A DNA stretch of 64,000 bases from Couchioplanes caeruleus (lineage in GTDB: Bacteria; Actinomycetota; Actinomycetes; Mycobacteriales; Micromonosporaceae), in assembly GCF_003751945.1 (NCBI RefSeq), contig NZ_RJKL01000001.1, positions 6,138,001 through 6,202,000 of the forward strand. Reading direction: 5' to 3'. Position 1 is the stretch's first letter. Each line of letters starts with the position of its first letter. The translations under genes were made by a program, and so were the position numbers. The notes below the pieces were generated by a model. It was not told the origin of the DNA. It did not search any database and saw only the letters and a list, made by a program, of their open reading frames with translations. Shown in pieces: positions 54,502-63,942 of this stretch.

Positions 54502-55694
54502 TTGTCCGCACCTTCCCAGTTCGGGTTCTCCCAGATGACCGTGCCACCCATGCCGATGCCGATGCACATCGCGGTGAGGCCGTAGCGGACCTCGGGGCGC
54601 TCGGCGAAGTGGCGCGCGAGCTGCGTCATCAGGCGCACGCCCGACGAGGCGAGCGGGTGGCCGATGGCGATCGCGCCGCCCCACGGGTTGACCCGCGGGT
54701 CGTCGTCGGCGATGCCAAAGTGGTCGAGGAACGCGAGCACCTGGATCGCGAACGCCTCGTTCAGCTCGAAGAGGCCGATGTCCTCGATCGTCAGGCCGGC
54801 CAGGCGCAGCGCCTTCTCCGTCGACGGGATCGGGCCGTAGCCCATGACCTCGGGCTCGACGCCGACGAAGCCGTACGAGACCATCCGCATGGCGACCGGC
54901 AGGCCCAGTTCGCGGGCGGTCTCCTCGTCGGCCAGCAGCGCGGCGGTGGCGCCGTCGTTGAGGCCGGCCGCGTTACCGGCGGTGACCCGGCCGTGCGGGC
55001 GGAACGGGGTCTTGAGCGTCGCCAGCTTCTCCATCGAGGTCTGGCGGGGAGCCTCGTCGGCCGTGGCCAGGCCCCAGCCCTCCTCGACGCTGCGGACGGC
55101 GACCGGCACCATGTCGGGCTGCAGCTTGCCGTTCGCGTACGCCTTGGCGGTCTTCTCCTGCGACGCCAGGCCGAACGCGTCGGCGCGCTCCTTGGTGATG
55201 GCGGGCAGGCGGTCGTGCAGGTTCTCCGCCGTGGCGCCCATGACCAGCGCGGACGGGTCGACCAGCTTCTCGGCCAGGATCCGCGGGTTGGGGTCGACGC
55301 CCTCACCCATCGGGTGCCGGCCCATGTGCTCGACACCGCCGGCGATCGCGACGTCGTACGCGCCCATGGCGATGCCGCCGGCGACGCTGGTCACCGCGGT
55401 CATGGCGCCGGCGCACATCCGGTCGATGGCGTAGCCGGGAACGGTCTTGGGCAGGCCGGACAGCAGCGCGGCGGTGCGGCCGATGGTCAGGCCCTGGTCG
55501 CCGATCTGGGTGGTGGCGGCGATGGCCACCTCGTCGACCCGCTCGGGCGGGAGCTGCGGGTTGCGGCGCAACAACTCACGGATGCACCGGATCACCAGAT
55601 CGTCGGCACGGGTCTCGGCGTACATGCCGCCGGCCTTGCCGAACGGGGTGCGGACGCCGTCGACGAAGACGACCTCGCGACTTACTCGGGGCAC
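54498..55694 (-). CDS. Acetyl-CoA C-acyltransferase (thiolase)
   Basis: A 398-residue thiolase II/III. The nucleophile Cys is in YAIDRMCAGAMTAV, and the C-terminal signature has NPWGGAIAIGHPLASSG and CIGIGMGG (second catalytic Cys). It cleaves 3-ketoacyl-CoA to acetyl-CoA and a shortened acyl-CoA. GTG 55694 has AAGGAGG 6 nt upstream. It is the first gene of the operon with the hydratase/dehydrogenase. Confidence 0.93.
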   Translation of the reverse strand: MPRVSREVVFVDGVRTPFGKAGGMYAETRADDLVIRCIRELLRRNPQLPPERVDEVAIAATTQIGDQGLTIGRTAALLSGLPKTVPGYAIDRMCAGAMTAVTSVAGGIAMGAYDVAIAGGVEHMGRHPMGEGVDPNPRILAEKLVDPSALVMGATAENLHDRLPAITKERADAFGLASQEKTAKAYANGKLQPDMVPVAVRSVEEGWGLATADEAPRQTSMEKLATLKTPFRPHGRVTAGNAAGLNDGATAALLADEETARELGLPVAMRMVSYGFVGVEPEVMGYGPIPSTEKALRLAGLTIEDIGLFELNEAFAIQVLAFLDHFGIADDDPRVNPWGGAIAIGHPLASSGVRLMTQLARHFAERPEVRYGLTAMCIGIGMGGTVIWENPNWEGADK

Positions 55695-55810
55695 AACAAG
55701 CCTCCTTGCAGGCGTGAACCCAGGGCTTTGACACGGCAGATGCTACTCGCCGGTAACCACCCGGGCCAGCAAGTGTGGCAAAGCTGTAAATGGGCTCGTC
55801 GAAGTGTGGG

Positions 55811-57118
55811 TCAGGCGGTGGGGTCCGGGAGAGCCTTGGCGAGGGCGTCGGCGATCAGGCCTACCTGCCAGTCGCGGGCGCCGAAGCCGCGCAGGGTCTC
55901 GCCGACGGTCTGTGGAGCGATCTCCTCCGGTGGGGACCAGGCCAGGCGACGGATGAAGTCCGGGCTGATCAGGTTCTCCGGCGGCAGGGTGTGTGCCTCG
56001 GCCGTGGCGATCACGACCTGGCGGCACCGCTGGAGGCGGGCCGCGGCGACCGGGTCACGCTCGGCCCAGCGGTGCGGCGGCGGCGGACCCTCGACCGGCT
56101 GGTTGACCGGCAGCTCGTCGTCGGCCAGGGCGCGGGCGCCGTCCAGCGCGTCCAGCCAGACCCGGGCCAGCCGGCGCACCGAGCGGCCGCCGAAGCCCGG
56201 CAGGCCCAGCAGCGTCCGCTCGTCCTTCGGGTCCAGCTCGGCGGCCGCGATGATCGCCGAGTCGGGCAGCACCCGACCGGGAGCTGAGTCGCGGCGGGCG
56301 GCGACGCCGTCGCGGGCGTACCAGAGGGCGCGGACCCGGGACTGGGCGCGGGCGCCGCGGACGCGGTGGATGCCGGAGGTGCGCCGCCACGGGTCAGGGC
56401 GGGTGCGCGGCGGCCGGTCGGCGCCGGCCACGAGCGCGGCGAACTCCTCGGCGGCCCAGGCGGCCTTGCCCTGCCGCTCGAGCTCGTCGGCGAGGTGGTC
56501 GCGCAGGTCGGTGAGCAGCTCGACGTCGAGCGCCGCGTACGTCAGCCAGGACTCCGGCAGCGGCCGGGTGGACCAGTCGGCGGCCGAGTGATGCTTCTCC
56601 AGCGAGTAGCCGAGCAACTGCTCGGTGAGCGCGGCCAGCCCGACGCGCTCGAAGCCGGCCAGCCGCGCGGCGAGCTCGGTGTCGAACAACCGCCGCGGCT
56701 TCAAGCCCAGCTCGGCGAGGCAGGCCAGGTCCTGGCTCGCGGCGTGCAGCACCCACTCGGTATCGGCGAGCGCGGCGTCCAGCGTGCGCAGGTCCTCCAA
56801 CGGCATCGGATCGAGCAGCACCGTGCCGGCGCCCTCGCGGCGCAACTGCACCAGGTAGGCCCGCTGGGTGTAGCGGTAGCCGGACGCCCGCTCGGCGTCG
56901 ACGGCGACCGGCCCGGAGCCGGCGGCCAGCCGGGCGACGACCTCGGCCAGCTCCTCGGCGGTCTCCACCGGCCGGGGCGTGCCATCGCGCGGCGCGGTCA
57001 GCGGTACGGAGGGGCGGGCAGGCTCGGGACCGCCGGAAGGGTCGGGCGGCACGTCGTGCGGTCCGTCGATCGCGTGGTCCGGCGCGTCCCGACGGCGCTG
57101 GGGTGCTTCGTCGGTCAC
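55811..57118 (-). CDS. Ribonuclease D family 3'-5' exoribonuclease with HRDC domain
   Basis: A 435-residue DEDDy exonuclease: VAVDAERASGYRYTQRAYLVQL (Exo I, Asp and Glu), WVLHAASQDLACL (Exo II) and LTYAALDVELL (Exo III, Tyr and Asp), with the ASQDLACLAELGLKP segment between. An HRDC nucleic-acid-binding domain follows (about 215-290), then a second HRDC-like part in actinobacterial members. It trims RNA 3' ends, mainly tRNA precursors. GTG 57118 is chosen because TACGGT sits exactly 6 nt upstream; a longer frame back to 57193 lacks support. Confidence 0.88.
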   Translation of the reverse strand: MTDEAPQRRRDAPDHAIDGPHDVPPDPSGGPEPARPSVPLTAPRDGTPRPVETAEELAEVVARLAAGSGPVAVDAERASGYRYTQRAYLVQLRREGAGTVLLDPMPLEDLRTLDAALADTEWVLHAASQDLACLAELGLKPRRLFDTELAARLAGFERVGLAALTEQLLGYSLEKHHSAADWSTRPLPESWLTYAALDVELLTDLRDHLADELERQGKAAWAAEEFAALVAGADRPPRTRPDPWRRTSGIHRVRGARAQSRVRALWYARDGVAARRDSAPGRVLPDSAIIAAAELDPKDERTLLGLPGFGGRSVRRLARVWLDALDGARALADDELPVNQPVEGPPPPHRWAERDPVAAARLQRCRQVVIATAEAHTLPPENLISPDFIRRLAWSPPEEIAPQTVGETLRGFGARDWQVGLIADALAKALPDPTA

Positions 57119-57124
57119 TCCGTA

Positions 57125-57130
57125 ACCGTA
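57125..57130 (-). promoter_or_regulatory. -10-like TACGGT, leaderless start for the RNase D gene
   Basis: On the minus strand TACGGT is followed by 6 nt and GTG 57118. Confidence 0.45.
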
Positions 57131-57283
57131 CGGGGGTACCTCCCCCCGCGTGTGCAGCCGGGTACCGGCGCGTCGGAGCTCGATCCACTTCATCGCGGAA
57201 AACGGATGGCCGCAGACCCGTCCGCGGGGCCGGTTCCGTCCGTACTAACCCGTGGAGCCTCACGATCGGAGATCCGGACTTCC

Positions 57284-58276
57284 ATGACGACCGCCTACGA
57301 CCCCTTCGGGGTGCCGGGCCAGTTCGGGGTGCCGGGCCAGCGCCGGCCGCCGCAGGACCCGCTGCTGAGCCTGCCCGACCATCCGTCCGGCGAGTGGGCG
57401 ACCGCGGCGCGGCCGTCGGCGCCGCCGCCGCGGGTGGGTCATCCCCGTCCGGCGCGGCGCGACACCGGGCCCTTCCTGGCCTCGCCGTCCGGTGGGGCGC
57501 CGTATCCGGTCGTGGCCGAGCCGATCGAGGTGGGCCGCCGGAGCCGGGTGGCACCGGCCCTGCTGGCGCTGCTGCTGCTCGGCGGCGCCGGGTTCATGGC
57601 CTGGCGGCTCGACCGGGCCGACAGCCGGCTCAACGACCGGCTCGCGGCGGCGCAGCAGCGCGAGTCCGAGCTCACCCAGCGCGCCGACCGGCTGGAGAAG
57701 CAGCTCGCCGGGGTCTTCGACCCCGAGGCGATCTCGTCGTCGGTGCTGCCGAGCGTGTTCCGGGTCCGGGCCGGCGACTTCACGGGTACGGCCTTCTCGG
57801 TCGGCGACGCGGCCGGGGAAGGCAAGGCGAACCTGCTGACGAACTTCCACGTGGTCGAGTCCGTGTGGAAGACGGGCGGCCGCAAGGTGTTCCTCGAGCG
57901 CGGCAAGGAGGAGGTCTCCGCGACGATCGTCAAGGTCGACGAGGGCGAGGACCTGGCCCTGCTGCGGGCGAATCGCCAGATCGCCGGGCTCGCCCCGGCG
58001 CCGGCGGCGGTCAAGCCGGGCCAGCAGGTGGTCGTGGTGGGCGCGCCGCTCGGCCTGGAGGACACCGTGACGACCGGGGTGGTGAGCGCTTTCCGGGCCG
58101 GAGACGGTCCGACGTTGCAGTTCGACGCGCCGATCAACCCCGGCAACTCCGGCGGACCGGTCGTCAACGCCGCCGACGAGGTCATCGGCGTCGCCACCGC
58201 CAAGGCCCGCGACGCCGAGGGCATCGGCCTGGCCGTACCCATCAAGACCGCCTGCGAGACCTTCAAGGTCTGTTAG
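57284..58276 (+). CDS. Membrane-anchored trypsin-like (HtrA-type) serine protease without PDZ domain
   Basis: A 330-residue protease. A Pro-rich cytoplasmic region, one TM helix (about 88-106) and a coiled-coil stretch (LDRADSRLNDRLAAAQQRE, about 107-145) precede the S1 domain. The triad is visible: His in LLTNFHVVES, Asp in GEDLALLRA and Ser in NPGNSGGPVVN. It lacks the PDZ domain found in full HtrA. The protease part should act outside the membrane, in quality control or signalling. ATG 57284 gives the family-like N-terminus MTTAYDPFGVPGQF; no strong ribosome-binding site. Confidence 0.85.
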   Translation: MTTAYDPFGVPGQFGVPGQRRPPQDPLLSLPDHPSGEWATAARPSAPPPRVGHPRPARRDTGPFLASPSGGAPYPVVAEPIEVGRRSRVAPALLALLLLGGAGFMAWRLDRADSRLNDRLAAAQQRESELTQRADRLEKQLAGVFDPEAISSSVLPSVFRVRAGDFTGTAFSVGDAAGEGKANLLTNFHVVESVWKTGGRKVFLERGKEEVSATIVKVDEGEDLALLRANRQIAGLAPAPAAVKPGQQVVVVGAPLGLEDTVTTGVVSAFRAGDGPTLQFDAPINPGNSGGPVVNAADEVIGVATAKARDAEGIGLAVPIKTACETFKVC

Positions 58277-58323
58277 GCGGTTGTTGCATGGCCTCGCTTC
58301 GCTCGGCGGGCGCAATGCGACCT

Positions 58324-58370
58324 GGGTTGCGGTCGGCTTCGGTTGTGGTCGGCTTGGGTTGCGGTCGAAC
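58324..58370. repeat. Three degenerate repeats of about 16 bp
   Basis: GGGTTGCGGTCGGCTTC, GGTTGTGGTCGGCTT and GGGTTGCGGTCGAAC follow one another between convergent protease and DUF3000 genes. Confidence 0.6.
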
Positions 58371-58372
58371 CT

Positions 58373-58939
58373 CTACGTGGCCGCTCTTTGGCGGTTGAAG
58401 GCCGTGACGCCCGGTGGGGGTAGGCCTGCGGTGGAGGCGAGCATGGTGCACCAGCCTTGGAGGTGGGCGCCGAGGTCGTCGGAGGTCGGCGTCCAGGAGG
58501 CCCGGATCTCCAGGTCGGCGGTCGGCGCCGGGCCGGCCAGTTCGCCGAAGCGGGTCGAGGTGGTCTGGGTGATCGTGCCGCCGATCGCGGTGTAGGCCGC
58601 CCCGTGCTGCTCGAGGCCGTCGGTCAGCCACGTCCAGGCCACGGCGGGCAGCAGCGGGTCGCCGGCCAGATCCGACTCCAGCTCCGCGGTGATCAGCGTG
58701 ACCAGCCGCAGGTCGCCGCGCCACGCGTCGTGCCCGGCCGGGTCGTGCAGCAGGATCAGCCGGCCGCTGGCCACCTCGTCGCCGTCGCGCAGCACGGTGG
58801 CGCTGAGCGCGAAGCCGTACGGTGCGAGCCGCTGTGGCGCGCTGATCTCCTCGAGCAGGATCTCCTCGCGCGGCGCGGACGCTCGCAGCCCGGCCACCGC
58901 GCGGGTGAACGCCTCGGGTGCAGCGGGGGAGGGCGCCAT
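58373..58939 (-). CDS. DUF3000 family protein
   Basis: A 188-residue protein of the actinobacterial DUF3000 family: [35 protein letters not shown] and [24 protein letters not shown] are its conserved blocks. Function unknown; no TM or signal segment. ATG 58939 has TAGGCT 6 nt upstream. It is divergent from hemE, a common pairing in actinobacteria. Confidence 0.87.
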   Translation of the reverse strand: MAPSPAAPEAFTRAVAGLRASAPREEILLEEISAPQRLAPYGFALSATVLRDGDEVASGRLILLHDPAGHDAWRGDLRLVTLITAELESDLAGDPLLPAVAWTWLTDGLEQHGAAYTAIGGTITQTTSTRFGELAGPAPTADLEIRASWTPTSDDLGAHLQGWCTMLASTAGLPPPGVTAFNRQRAAT

Positions 58940-58945
58940 GGACGA

Positions 58946-58951
58946 AGCCTA
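58946..58951 (-). promoter_or_regulatory. -10-like TAGGCT, leaderless start for the DUF3000 gene
   Basis: TAGGCT on the minus strand, 6 nt before ATG 58939. Confidence 0.45.
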
Positions 58952-59011
58952 TGCCGATCACTGCCTTCCGCCCGCGTGCGGCGCGCCGCACGCCTCGGTT
59001 CACTCACGTGG

Positions 59012-59017
59012 CACGAT
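59012..59017 (+). promoter_or_regulatory. -10-like CACGAT before hemE
   Basis: CACGAT is followed by 7 nt and GTG 59025. Confidence 0.4.
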
Positions 59018-59024
59018 GGCGCGG

Positions 59025-60065
59025 GTGACCAACTCATCTGCCGATTCCGCCTTCGTGCGCGCCTGTCGCGGCCAGGACGTGCCGCACACTCCCGTCTGGT
59101 TCATGCGTCAGGCGGGCCGGTCCCTGCCCGAGTACCGCAAGATCCGTGAGGGTGTCGGCATGCTCGAGTCGTGCCGCCGGCCGGATCTGGTCACCGAGAT
59201 CACCCTCCAGCCGGTGCGCCGGCACGGCGTCGACGCGGCCATCTTCTTCAGCGACATCGTGGTGCCGCTCGCGGCGGCCGGGGTCGACCTGGACATCGTC
59301 GCCGGCACCGGCCCGGTGGTGGCCGCGCCGATCCGCACCCGCGCGGACGTGGAGCGCCTGCGGCCGCTGGAGCCCGGCGCCGTTTCGTACGTGTCGGAGG
59401 CGGTCCGCCTGCTGCTTCCCGAGCTCGGCGCCACCCCGCTGATCGGCTTCGCCGGAGCGCCCTTCACCCTGGCCAGCTACCTGGTCGAGGGCGGGCCCTC
59501 CCGGACCTATCTCAAGACCAAGGCCATGATGTACGGCGACCCGGCGCTCTGGCACGAGCTGTGCTCCCGCCTCGCCGACATCACCCTGGCCTTCCTGCGG
59601 GTCCAGGTCGAGGCCGGGGTCAGCGCGGTCCAGCTCTTCGACTCCTGGGCCGGTGCGCTGTCCGAGGCCGACTACCGCGAGTACGTCCTGCCGCACTCGG
59701 CCCGGGTGCTCTCCAGCCTGGAGGGTGCGGGCGTGCCCCGCATCCACTTCGGCGTCGGCACCGCGGTGCTGCTGCGCGCGATGGGCGAGGCCGGCGCGGA
59801 CGTGGTCGGCGTCGACTGGCGTACGCCGCTCGGCACGGCCGCGGGCATCGTCGGCCCGGACCGCTCGCTGCAGGGCAACCTCGACCCGGCGGTGCTCTTC
59901 GCCCCCTGGGAGGTCGTCGAGCGGGAGGCCCGCCGGATCCTCGCCGAGGGACGCGCGGCTCGCGGTCACGTGTTCAACCTCGGTCACGGGGTGATGCCCG
60001 AGACCGACCCGGACGTGCTGACCCGCCTCGTGGACCTGGTCCACAAGGAGAGTGCTAGTTCTTGA
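59025..60065 (+). CDS. hemE: Uroporphyrinogen decarboxylase
   Basis: A 346-residue enzyme that converts uroporphyrinogen III to coproporphyrinogen III. Signatures: [19 protein letters not shown] and [19 protein letters not shown] (catalytic Asp), [21 protein letters not shown], and [15 protein letters not shown] 59025 is preferred to ATG 59016 because a -10-like CACGAT lies 7 nt before it. Two later heme genes follow on the same strand, separated by a small minus-strand gene, so this locus holds the coproporphyrin branch of heme synthesis. Confidence 0.94.
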   Translation: MTNSSADSAFVRACRGQDVPHTPVWFMRQAGRSLPEYRKIREGVGMLESCRRPDLVTEITLQPVRRHGVDAAIFFSDIVVPLAAAGVDLDIVAGTGPVVAAPIRTRADVERLRPLEPGAVSYVSEAVRLLLPELGATPLIGFAGAPFTLASYLVEGGPSRTYLKTKAMMYGDPALWHELCSRLADITLAFLRVQVEAGVSAVQLFDSWAGALSEADYREYVLPHSARVLSSLEGAGVPRIHFGVGTAVLLRAMGEAGADVVGVDWRTPLGTAAGIVGPDRSLQGNLDPAVLFAPWEVVEREARRILAEGRAARGHVFNLGHGVMPETDPDVLTRLVDLVHKESASS

Positions 60066-60237
60066 GCGGCTCCGGCTGCGTCGCCCACCACTCCGACGGC
60101 ACCGACTCGTAGACCTCCTGCGCGAGGTCCTTGAGCCGGTCGGCGGTCGGATGCCCGTGGTGCGCGTCGGCGAGTCCCTTCAGTCGCACGTACCACTCGG
60201 CCAGTTGCTCGACGGTCACTGCCACCTGATAGTCCAC
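60055..60237 (-). CDS. Small conserved protein of unknown function
   Basis: A 60-residue protein, [22 protein letters not shown] and [22 protein letters not shown], likely a helical bundle. I do not know a named family. Two things support a real gene: a clean TAGCCT 6 nt before its GTG start, and it fills the gap between hemE and hemY, overlapping hemE by 11 bp tail to tail. Function unknown. Confidence 0.6.
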   Translation of the reverse strand: MDYQVAVTVEQLAEWYVRLKGLADAHHGHPTADRLKDLAQEVYESVPSEWWATQPEPLKN

Positions 60238-60243
60238 GGCGCC

Positions 60244-60249
60244 AGGCTA
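60244..60249 (-). promoter_or_regulatory. -10-like TAGCCT for the 60-residue protein gene
   Basis: TAGCCT on the minus strand lies exactly 6 nt before GTG 60237. Confidence 0.45.
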
Positions 60250-60347
60250 GGCCCGTCCGGTGGGCGTCCGGCGGCGTTTACCCGAACGGGATCACATCGC
60301 CCGACCCCGGTGGCCGGGTGAGCGCGGGACCTGACAGTGTGGTGGGC

Positions 60348-61745
60348 GTGCGGAAGCGGGTGGCGATCGTCGGCGGCGGGATAGCCGGGCTGGCCGCCGC
60401 GGTGCGCATCCGGGACCGGGCACCCGCCGGCACCGACATCATCGTGTACGAGCAGTCCGGCCGTCTCGGCGGCAAGCTGCGCACCGGCGAGCTCGCGGGC
60501 GCCACGGTCGAGCGCGGCGCCGAGTCGTTCCTGGCGAGTGCGCCCGAGGGCGGCGAGTCGGCGGCGGTGCGGTTCGTGCGGCGCCTGGGGATGGGCGACG
60601 CGCTCGTGCATCCCGCGCCGATCCCGGCCGCGCTGGCGATCGAGGGCCGGCTGGAGCGGGTGCCCGGCGGGACGCTCGTGGGCGTGCCCGGGGATCTGAG
60701 CCTGCTAGGCGAGCTTGCGCGGCCGGCCGCGGACGCCGACCGGGACGAGGGCCGCCCGCTGCTCGCCGCGGGCGAGGACGTCACGGTCGGCGCGCTGGTC
60801 CGTTCCCGCTACGGCGACGAGATCGCCGACCGGCTCGTCGATCCGATGCTCGGCGGCGTGTACGCGGGCCGCGCCGACCAGCTCTCCCTGGCCACCACCC
60901 TGCCGGCCCTGGCCCGCGCCGCCCGCACCGAGCACACCCTGGCCGCCGCCGTCCGCTCGGCCCAGGCCGCGTCCGTCCGCGTGCCCGGCCGGCCGGTCTT
61001 CGCCGCCGTCGACGGCGGGATGAGCCACCTGATCGCCGGGGCGGCCACCGCCGCCGGCGCCCGGATCAGCCTGGGCCTGCCGGTACGCGAGCTGACCCGC
61101 ACGACGCACGGATGGCGGCTGCTGCTCGGGCCGGTGCCCGCACCGCAGACCGACGACGTCGACGCGGTGGTGCTGGCCGTGCCCGCCAGTCCGGCGGCCC
61201 GCATGCTCGCCGGGGTCGATCCGTGCGCGTCCGCCGAGGTGGACCAGCTCCGGTACGCCAGCGTGGCCCTCGCCGCGTTCGCCCTGCCGCCCGGCACCCC
61301 GCTGCCCGAGCTCTCCGGCTTCCTCGTGCCGCCGGCCGAGGGCACCCTCGTCAAGGCGGCCACGTTCTTCACGCGCAAGTGGCCGCACCTCGCCCGCGCC
61401 GACGGCCCGGTGATCGTGCGCGCCTCGCTCGGGCGGGCCGGCGAGGAGGAGCGGCTGCGGCACGACGACGCCGTGCTCGCCGCCGCCGCGCACGCCGAGC
61501 TGGGCCGCCTCGCCGGCGGGGAGCTGCCGCCGCCGGTGGCATCGTGGGTGCAGCGCTGGGGCGGCGGGCTGCCCCAGTACGCCCCCGGCCACCTCGATCG
61601 TGTCGCGCGGGCCCGGGCCGCGCTGAGCGGGCGCCCCGGCCTCGCGCTGGCCGGCGCCGCGTACGACGGCGTGGGCATCCCGGCCTGTGTGGCCAGCGGC
61701 GAGAAAGCCGCCGACGACGTCCTGATACACCTGGAGGAGCGATGA
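60348..61745 (+). CDS. hemY: Coproporphyrinogen III oxidase / protoporphyrinogen oxidase (HemY/CgoX)
   Basis: A 465-residue FAD enzyme. The N-terminus [19 protein letters not shown] is the dinucleotide-binding GxGxxG, and the body has [34 protein letters not shown] and the C-terminal [22 protein letters not shown]. With ChdC following, it most likely oxidises coproporphyrinogen III to coproporphyrin III. GTG 60348 is preferred because [11 protein letters not shown] is the family start and CAGTGT lies 7 nt upstream; GTG 60318 adds 10 residues. Its stop overlaps chdC as ATGA. Confidence 0.9.
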   Translation: MRKRVAIVGGGIAGLAAAVRIRDRAPAGTDIIVYEQSGRLGGKLRTGELAGATVERGAESFLASAPEGGESAAVRFVRRLGMGDALVHPAPIPAALAIEGRLERVPGGTLVGVPGDLSLLGELARPAADADRDEGRPLLAAGEDVTVGALVRSRYGDEIADRLVDPMLGGVYAGRADQLSLATTLPALARAARTEHTLAAAVRSAQAASVRVPGRPVFAAVDGGMSHLIAGAATAAGARISLGLPVRELTRTTHGWRLLLGPVPAPQTDDVDAVVLAVPASPAARMLAGVDPCASAEVDQLRYASVALAAFALPPGTPLPELSGFLVPPAEGTLVKAATFFTRKWPHLARADGPVIVRASLGRAGEEERLRHDDAVLAAAAHAELGRLAGGELPPPVASWVQRWGGGLPQYAPGHLDRVARARAALSGRPGLALAGAAYDGVGIPACVASGEKAADDVLIHLEER

Positions 61746-62446
61746 GCGAGGCGCAGACGAACGCCGCCCGGATCAACGAGCTGAACGCCACGATCCGCTA
61801 CACCATGTGGTCGGTCTTCCGCGCCACGACGCCGCTGCCGGCCCTGCGCGACGACCTGGCCGGCGAGGTGGACGCGCTGTTCGAACAGCTCGCGGGCAAG
61901 GACGTCACGGTGCGGGGCACCTACGACGTCGCGGGGCTGCGCGCCGACGCCGACGTGATGGTGTGGTGGCACTCCGGTTCGTCCGACGCGCTGCAGGAGG
62001 CGTACGGGCTGTTCCGGCGTACCGCCCTGGGCCGGCACCTGACGCCGGTGTGGTCGCAGATGGCGCTGCACCGCCCGGCCGAGTTCAACAAGAGCCACCT
62101 GCCCGCGTTCCTCGCCGACGAGCAGCCGCGGCCGTACATCTGCGTGTATCCGTTCGTGCGGTCGTACGAGTGGTACCTGCTGCCCGACGAGGAGCGCCGC
62201 GCGATGCTCGCCGAGCACGGCAAGATGGCGCGCGGCTACCCGGACGTGCGGGCGAACACGGTCGCGTCGTTCGCGCTCGGCGACTACGAGTGGATGCTCG
62301 CCTTCGAAGCCGACGAGCTGCACCGCATCGTCGACCTGATGCGGGACCTGCGGGCTTCCGGCGCCCGCCGGCACGTCCGCGAGGAGGTGCCGTTCTACAC
62401 CGGCCGCCGCCGCTCGGTCACCGAGATCATCGCCGCGCTGCCCTGA
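61742..62446 (+). CDS. chdC: Hydrogen peroxide-dependent heme synthase (coproheme decarboxylase)
   Basis: A 234-residue ChdC (HemQ), which decarboxylates coproheme to heme b using peroxide, the last step of the Gram-positive pathway. Typical blocks are [50 protein letters not shown] and [37 protein letters not shown] 61742 overlaps the hemY stop. The ferrochelatase gene needed between them is not in the window. Confidence 0.92.
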   Translation: MSEAQTNAARINELNATIRYTMWSVFRATTPLPALRDDLAGEVDALFEQLAGKDVTVRGTYDVAGLRADADVMVWWHSGSSDALQEAYGLFRRTALGRHLTPVWSQMALHRPAEFNKSHLPAFLADEQPRPYICVYPFVRSYEWYLLPDEERRAMLAEHGKMARGYPDVRANTVASFALGDYEWMLAFEADELHRIVDLMRDLRASGARRHVREEVPFYTGRRRSVTEIIAALP

Positions 62447-62873
62447 CCATCGGTACGTGGGTGATGCCGTCCTCCTCGTATGCGTCGCCCGCCACCTCGA
62501 AGCCGAAGCGGCCGTAGAAGCCGGTCAGTGGTGCCTGTGACTCGAGAGTGGCGGGCCGGTCGCCGATGATCGTGAGGGCGTGCGCGACGAGCCGGCTCGC
62601 GTAGCCGCCCTGGCGCGCGCTCGCCGCGGTCACCACCCGGCCGATCTGGTCGGCGCCGCCGTTGTCGAGGATCCGCAGGTAGGCGAGGATCTCGTCGCCG
62701 CGGGTCAGCCAGACGTGCCGGGTGCCGGGCTCGTCGTCGCGCCCGTCGAGCTCCGGGTACGGGCAGGCCTGTTCGACGACGAACACGTCGACACGCAGCT
62801 TGAGGATCGCGTACAGGGTGGCGACGCCGAGCTCGCGGAACGACGCCACCCGGATCTCCTCCGGGGAATGCAT
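62427..62873 (-). CDS. ElaA-type GNAT N-acetyltransferase
   Basis: A 148-residue acetyltransferase of the ElaA branch: [29 protein letters not shown] is the ElaA N-terminal signature and [24 protein letters not shown] the acetyl-CoA loop. Substrate unknown. A -10-like TAAGAT lies 6 nt before ATG 62873. Its 3' end overlaps chdC by 20 bp. Confidence 0.87.
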   Translation of the reverse strand: MHSPEEIRVASFRELGVATLYAILKLRVDVFVVEQACPYPELDGRDDEPGTRHVWLTRGDEILAYLRILDNGGADQIGRVVTAASARQGGYASRLVAHALTIIGDRPATLESQAPLTGFYGRFGFEVAGDAYEEDGITHVPMVRAARR

Positions 62874-62879
62874 CGTGGC

Positions 62880-62885
62880 ATCTTA
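62880..62885 (-). promoter_or_regulatory. -10-like TAAGAT for the ElaA-type gene
   Basis: TAAGAT on the minus strand, 6 nt before ATG 62873. Confidence 0.45.
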
Positions 62886-62947
62886 TGCGTCACTTCTCGC
62901 GTCCTCGGCCGTTGTCTCCACTGGAGCGCGGCATTCCAGGGGGACAC

Positions 62948-63223
62948 ATGATCAAGCGGAGCAAGCTGTTCGGTAACAAGACCCGGGTGACGTTCTGCCT
63001 GCCCAAGGACGCCCCGGAAGGCGCCGTCAGCGTGGTCGGCACGTTCAACGACTGGAGGCCCGGGCTGCACGAGCTGAAGATCCGGCGGGACGGCACCCGT
63101 ACGGTGACGCTGAGCCTCGAGCCCGGCCACTATCGCTTCCGGTACCTCGCCAGCGACGGCGTGTGGCTGGACGACGAGCACGCCGACGCGGTGGGTCCGC
63201 ACGGCAGCGAGTTGCTTCTCTGA
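62948..63223 (+). CDS. Small CBM48/isoamylase-N-domain protein
   Basis: A 91-residue protein consisting only of an early-set (CBM48-like) domain: VTFCLPKDAPEGAVSVVGTFNDWRPGLHELKIRRDG and LEPGHYRFRYLASDGVWLDDEHADA. Such domains bind alpha-glucans or, in AMPK-like proteins, act as scaffolds. It has no catalytic domain. ATG 62948 follows AGGGGGA by 3-4 nt. Confidence 0.82.
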   Translation: MIKRSKLFGNKTRVTFCLPKDAPEGAVSVVGTFNDWRPGLHELKIRRDGTRTVTLSLEPGHYRFRYLASDGVWLDDEHADAVGPHGSELLL

Positions 63224-63260
63224 CGTTTTGCCCCGGACTCCGCGGGAACCACCTACCTTT

Positions 63261-63282
63261 TAGTTGACATTGCAAATAACTA
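63261..63282. promoter_or_regulatory. Candidate operator/promoter of the quinone reductase gene
   Basis: TAGTT, 12 nt, AACTA frame an AT-rich stretch that includes TTGACA (63264-63269), directly before the ribosome-binding site AGGAGGG. Low GC and symmetry suggest a repressor site, perhaps for an HxlR/QorR-type regulator; the repressor is not in the window. Confidence 0.4.
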
Positions 63283-63293
63283 GGAGGGTTTCT

Positions 63294-63899
63294 GTGGAGA
63301 ACGTCAAACTGGCCGTCATCTACTACTCGGCGACCGGCAACATTCACGAGATGGCGGAGCGTCTGGCGCAGGCGGGCGAGAAGGCCGGCGCCGAGGTGCG
63401 GCTGCGCCAGGTTCCGGAGCTCGCGCCGCAGGAGGCGATCGCGTCGAACGCGGCGTGGAGCCAGCACTTCGACCGTACGAAGGACGAGCCCAAGGCGGTC
63501 GCGGACGACCTGGTCTGGGCCGACGCGGTGCTGTTCGGCACCCCGACGCGGTACGGCAACGTCGCCAGCCAGCTCAAGCAGTTCATCGACACGCTCGGCC
63601 CGCAGTGGCAGCAGGGCCTGCTCGCCGACAAGGCGTACGCCGGCTTCACCGCGTCGATGACCGCGCACGGCGGCCAGGAGTCGACGCTGCTGGCGCTCTA
63701 CAACACCATCTACCACTTCGGCGGCGTGGTGGTGGCGCCCGGCTACACGGACGCGCTGAAGTTCAACGACGGCAACCCGTACGGCGCCTCGCACGTCACC
63801 GGCGGCTCCAACAGCGCGCCCCTGAGCGAGGTGGAGTACGCGGCCCTCGACCATCTTGCGCAGCGGGTGGTCACGATCGCGGGCAAGCTCCGGGGCTGA
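63294..63899 (+). CDS. WrbA-type NAD(P)H:quinone oxidoreductase (flavodoxin-like)
   Basis: A 201-residue flavoprotein. The FMN-binding loop YYSATGNIHEMAERLAQAG, the DAVLFGTPTRYGNVASQLKQFID block and the C-terminal GASHVTGGSNSAP are those of WrbA/type IV quinone reductases, which reduce quinones by two electrons and protect against oxidative stress. GTG 63294 follows AGGAGGG by 5-6 nt; a TTG upstream at 63264 lies inside the operator-like region and is rejected. Confidence 0.9.
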   Translation: MENVKLAVIYYSATGNIHEMAERLAQAGEKAGAEVRLRQVPELAPQEAIASNAAWSQHFDRTKDEPKAVADDLVWADAVLFGTPTRYGNVASQLKQFIDTLGPQWQQGLLADKAYAGFTASMTAHGGQESTLLALYNTIYHFGGVVVAPGYTDALKFNDGNPYGASHVTGGSNSAPLSEVEYAALDHLAQRVVTIAGKLRG

Positions 63900-63929
63900 G
63901 CACCCTCGGCGCTCGGTGGCCGGTGGTGG

Positions 63930-63935
63930 CAGACT
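63930..63935 (+). promoter_or_regulatory. -10-like CAGACT before the last partial gene
   Basis: CAGACT is followed by 7 nt and GTG 63943. Confidence 0.4.
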
Positions 63936-63942
63936 GGCGTTT

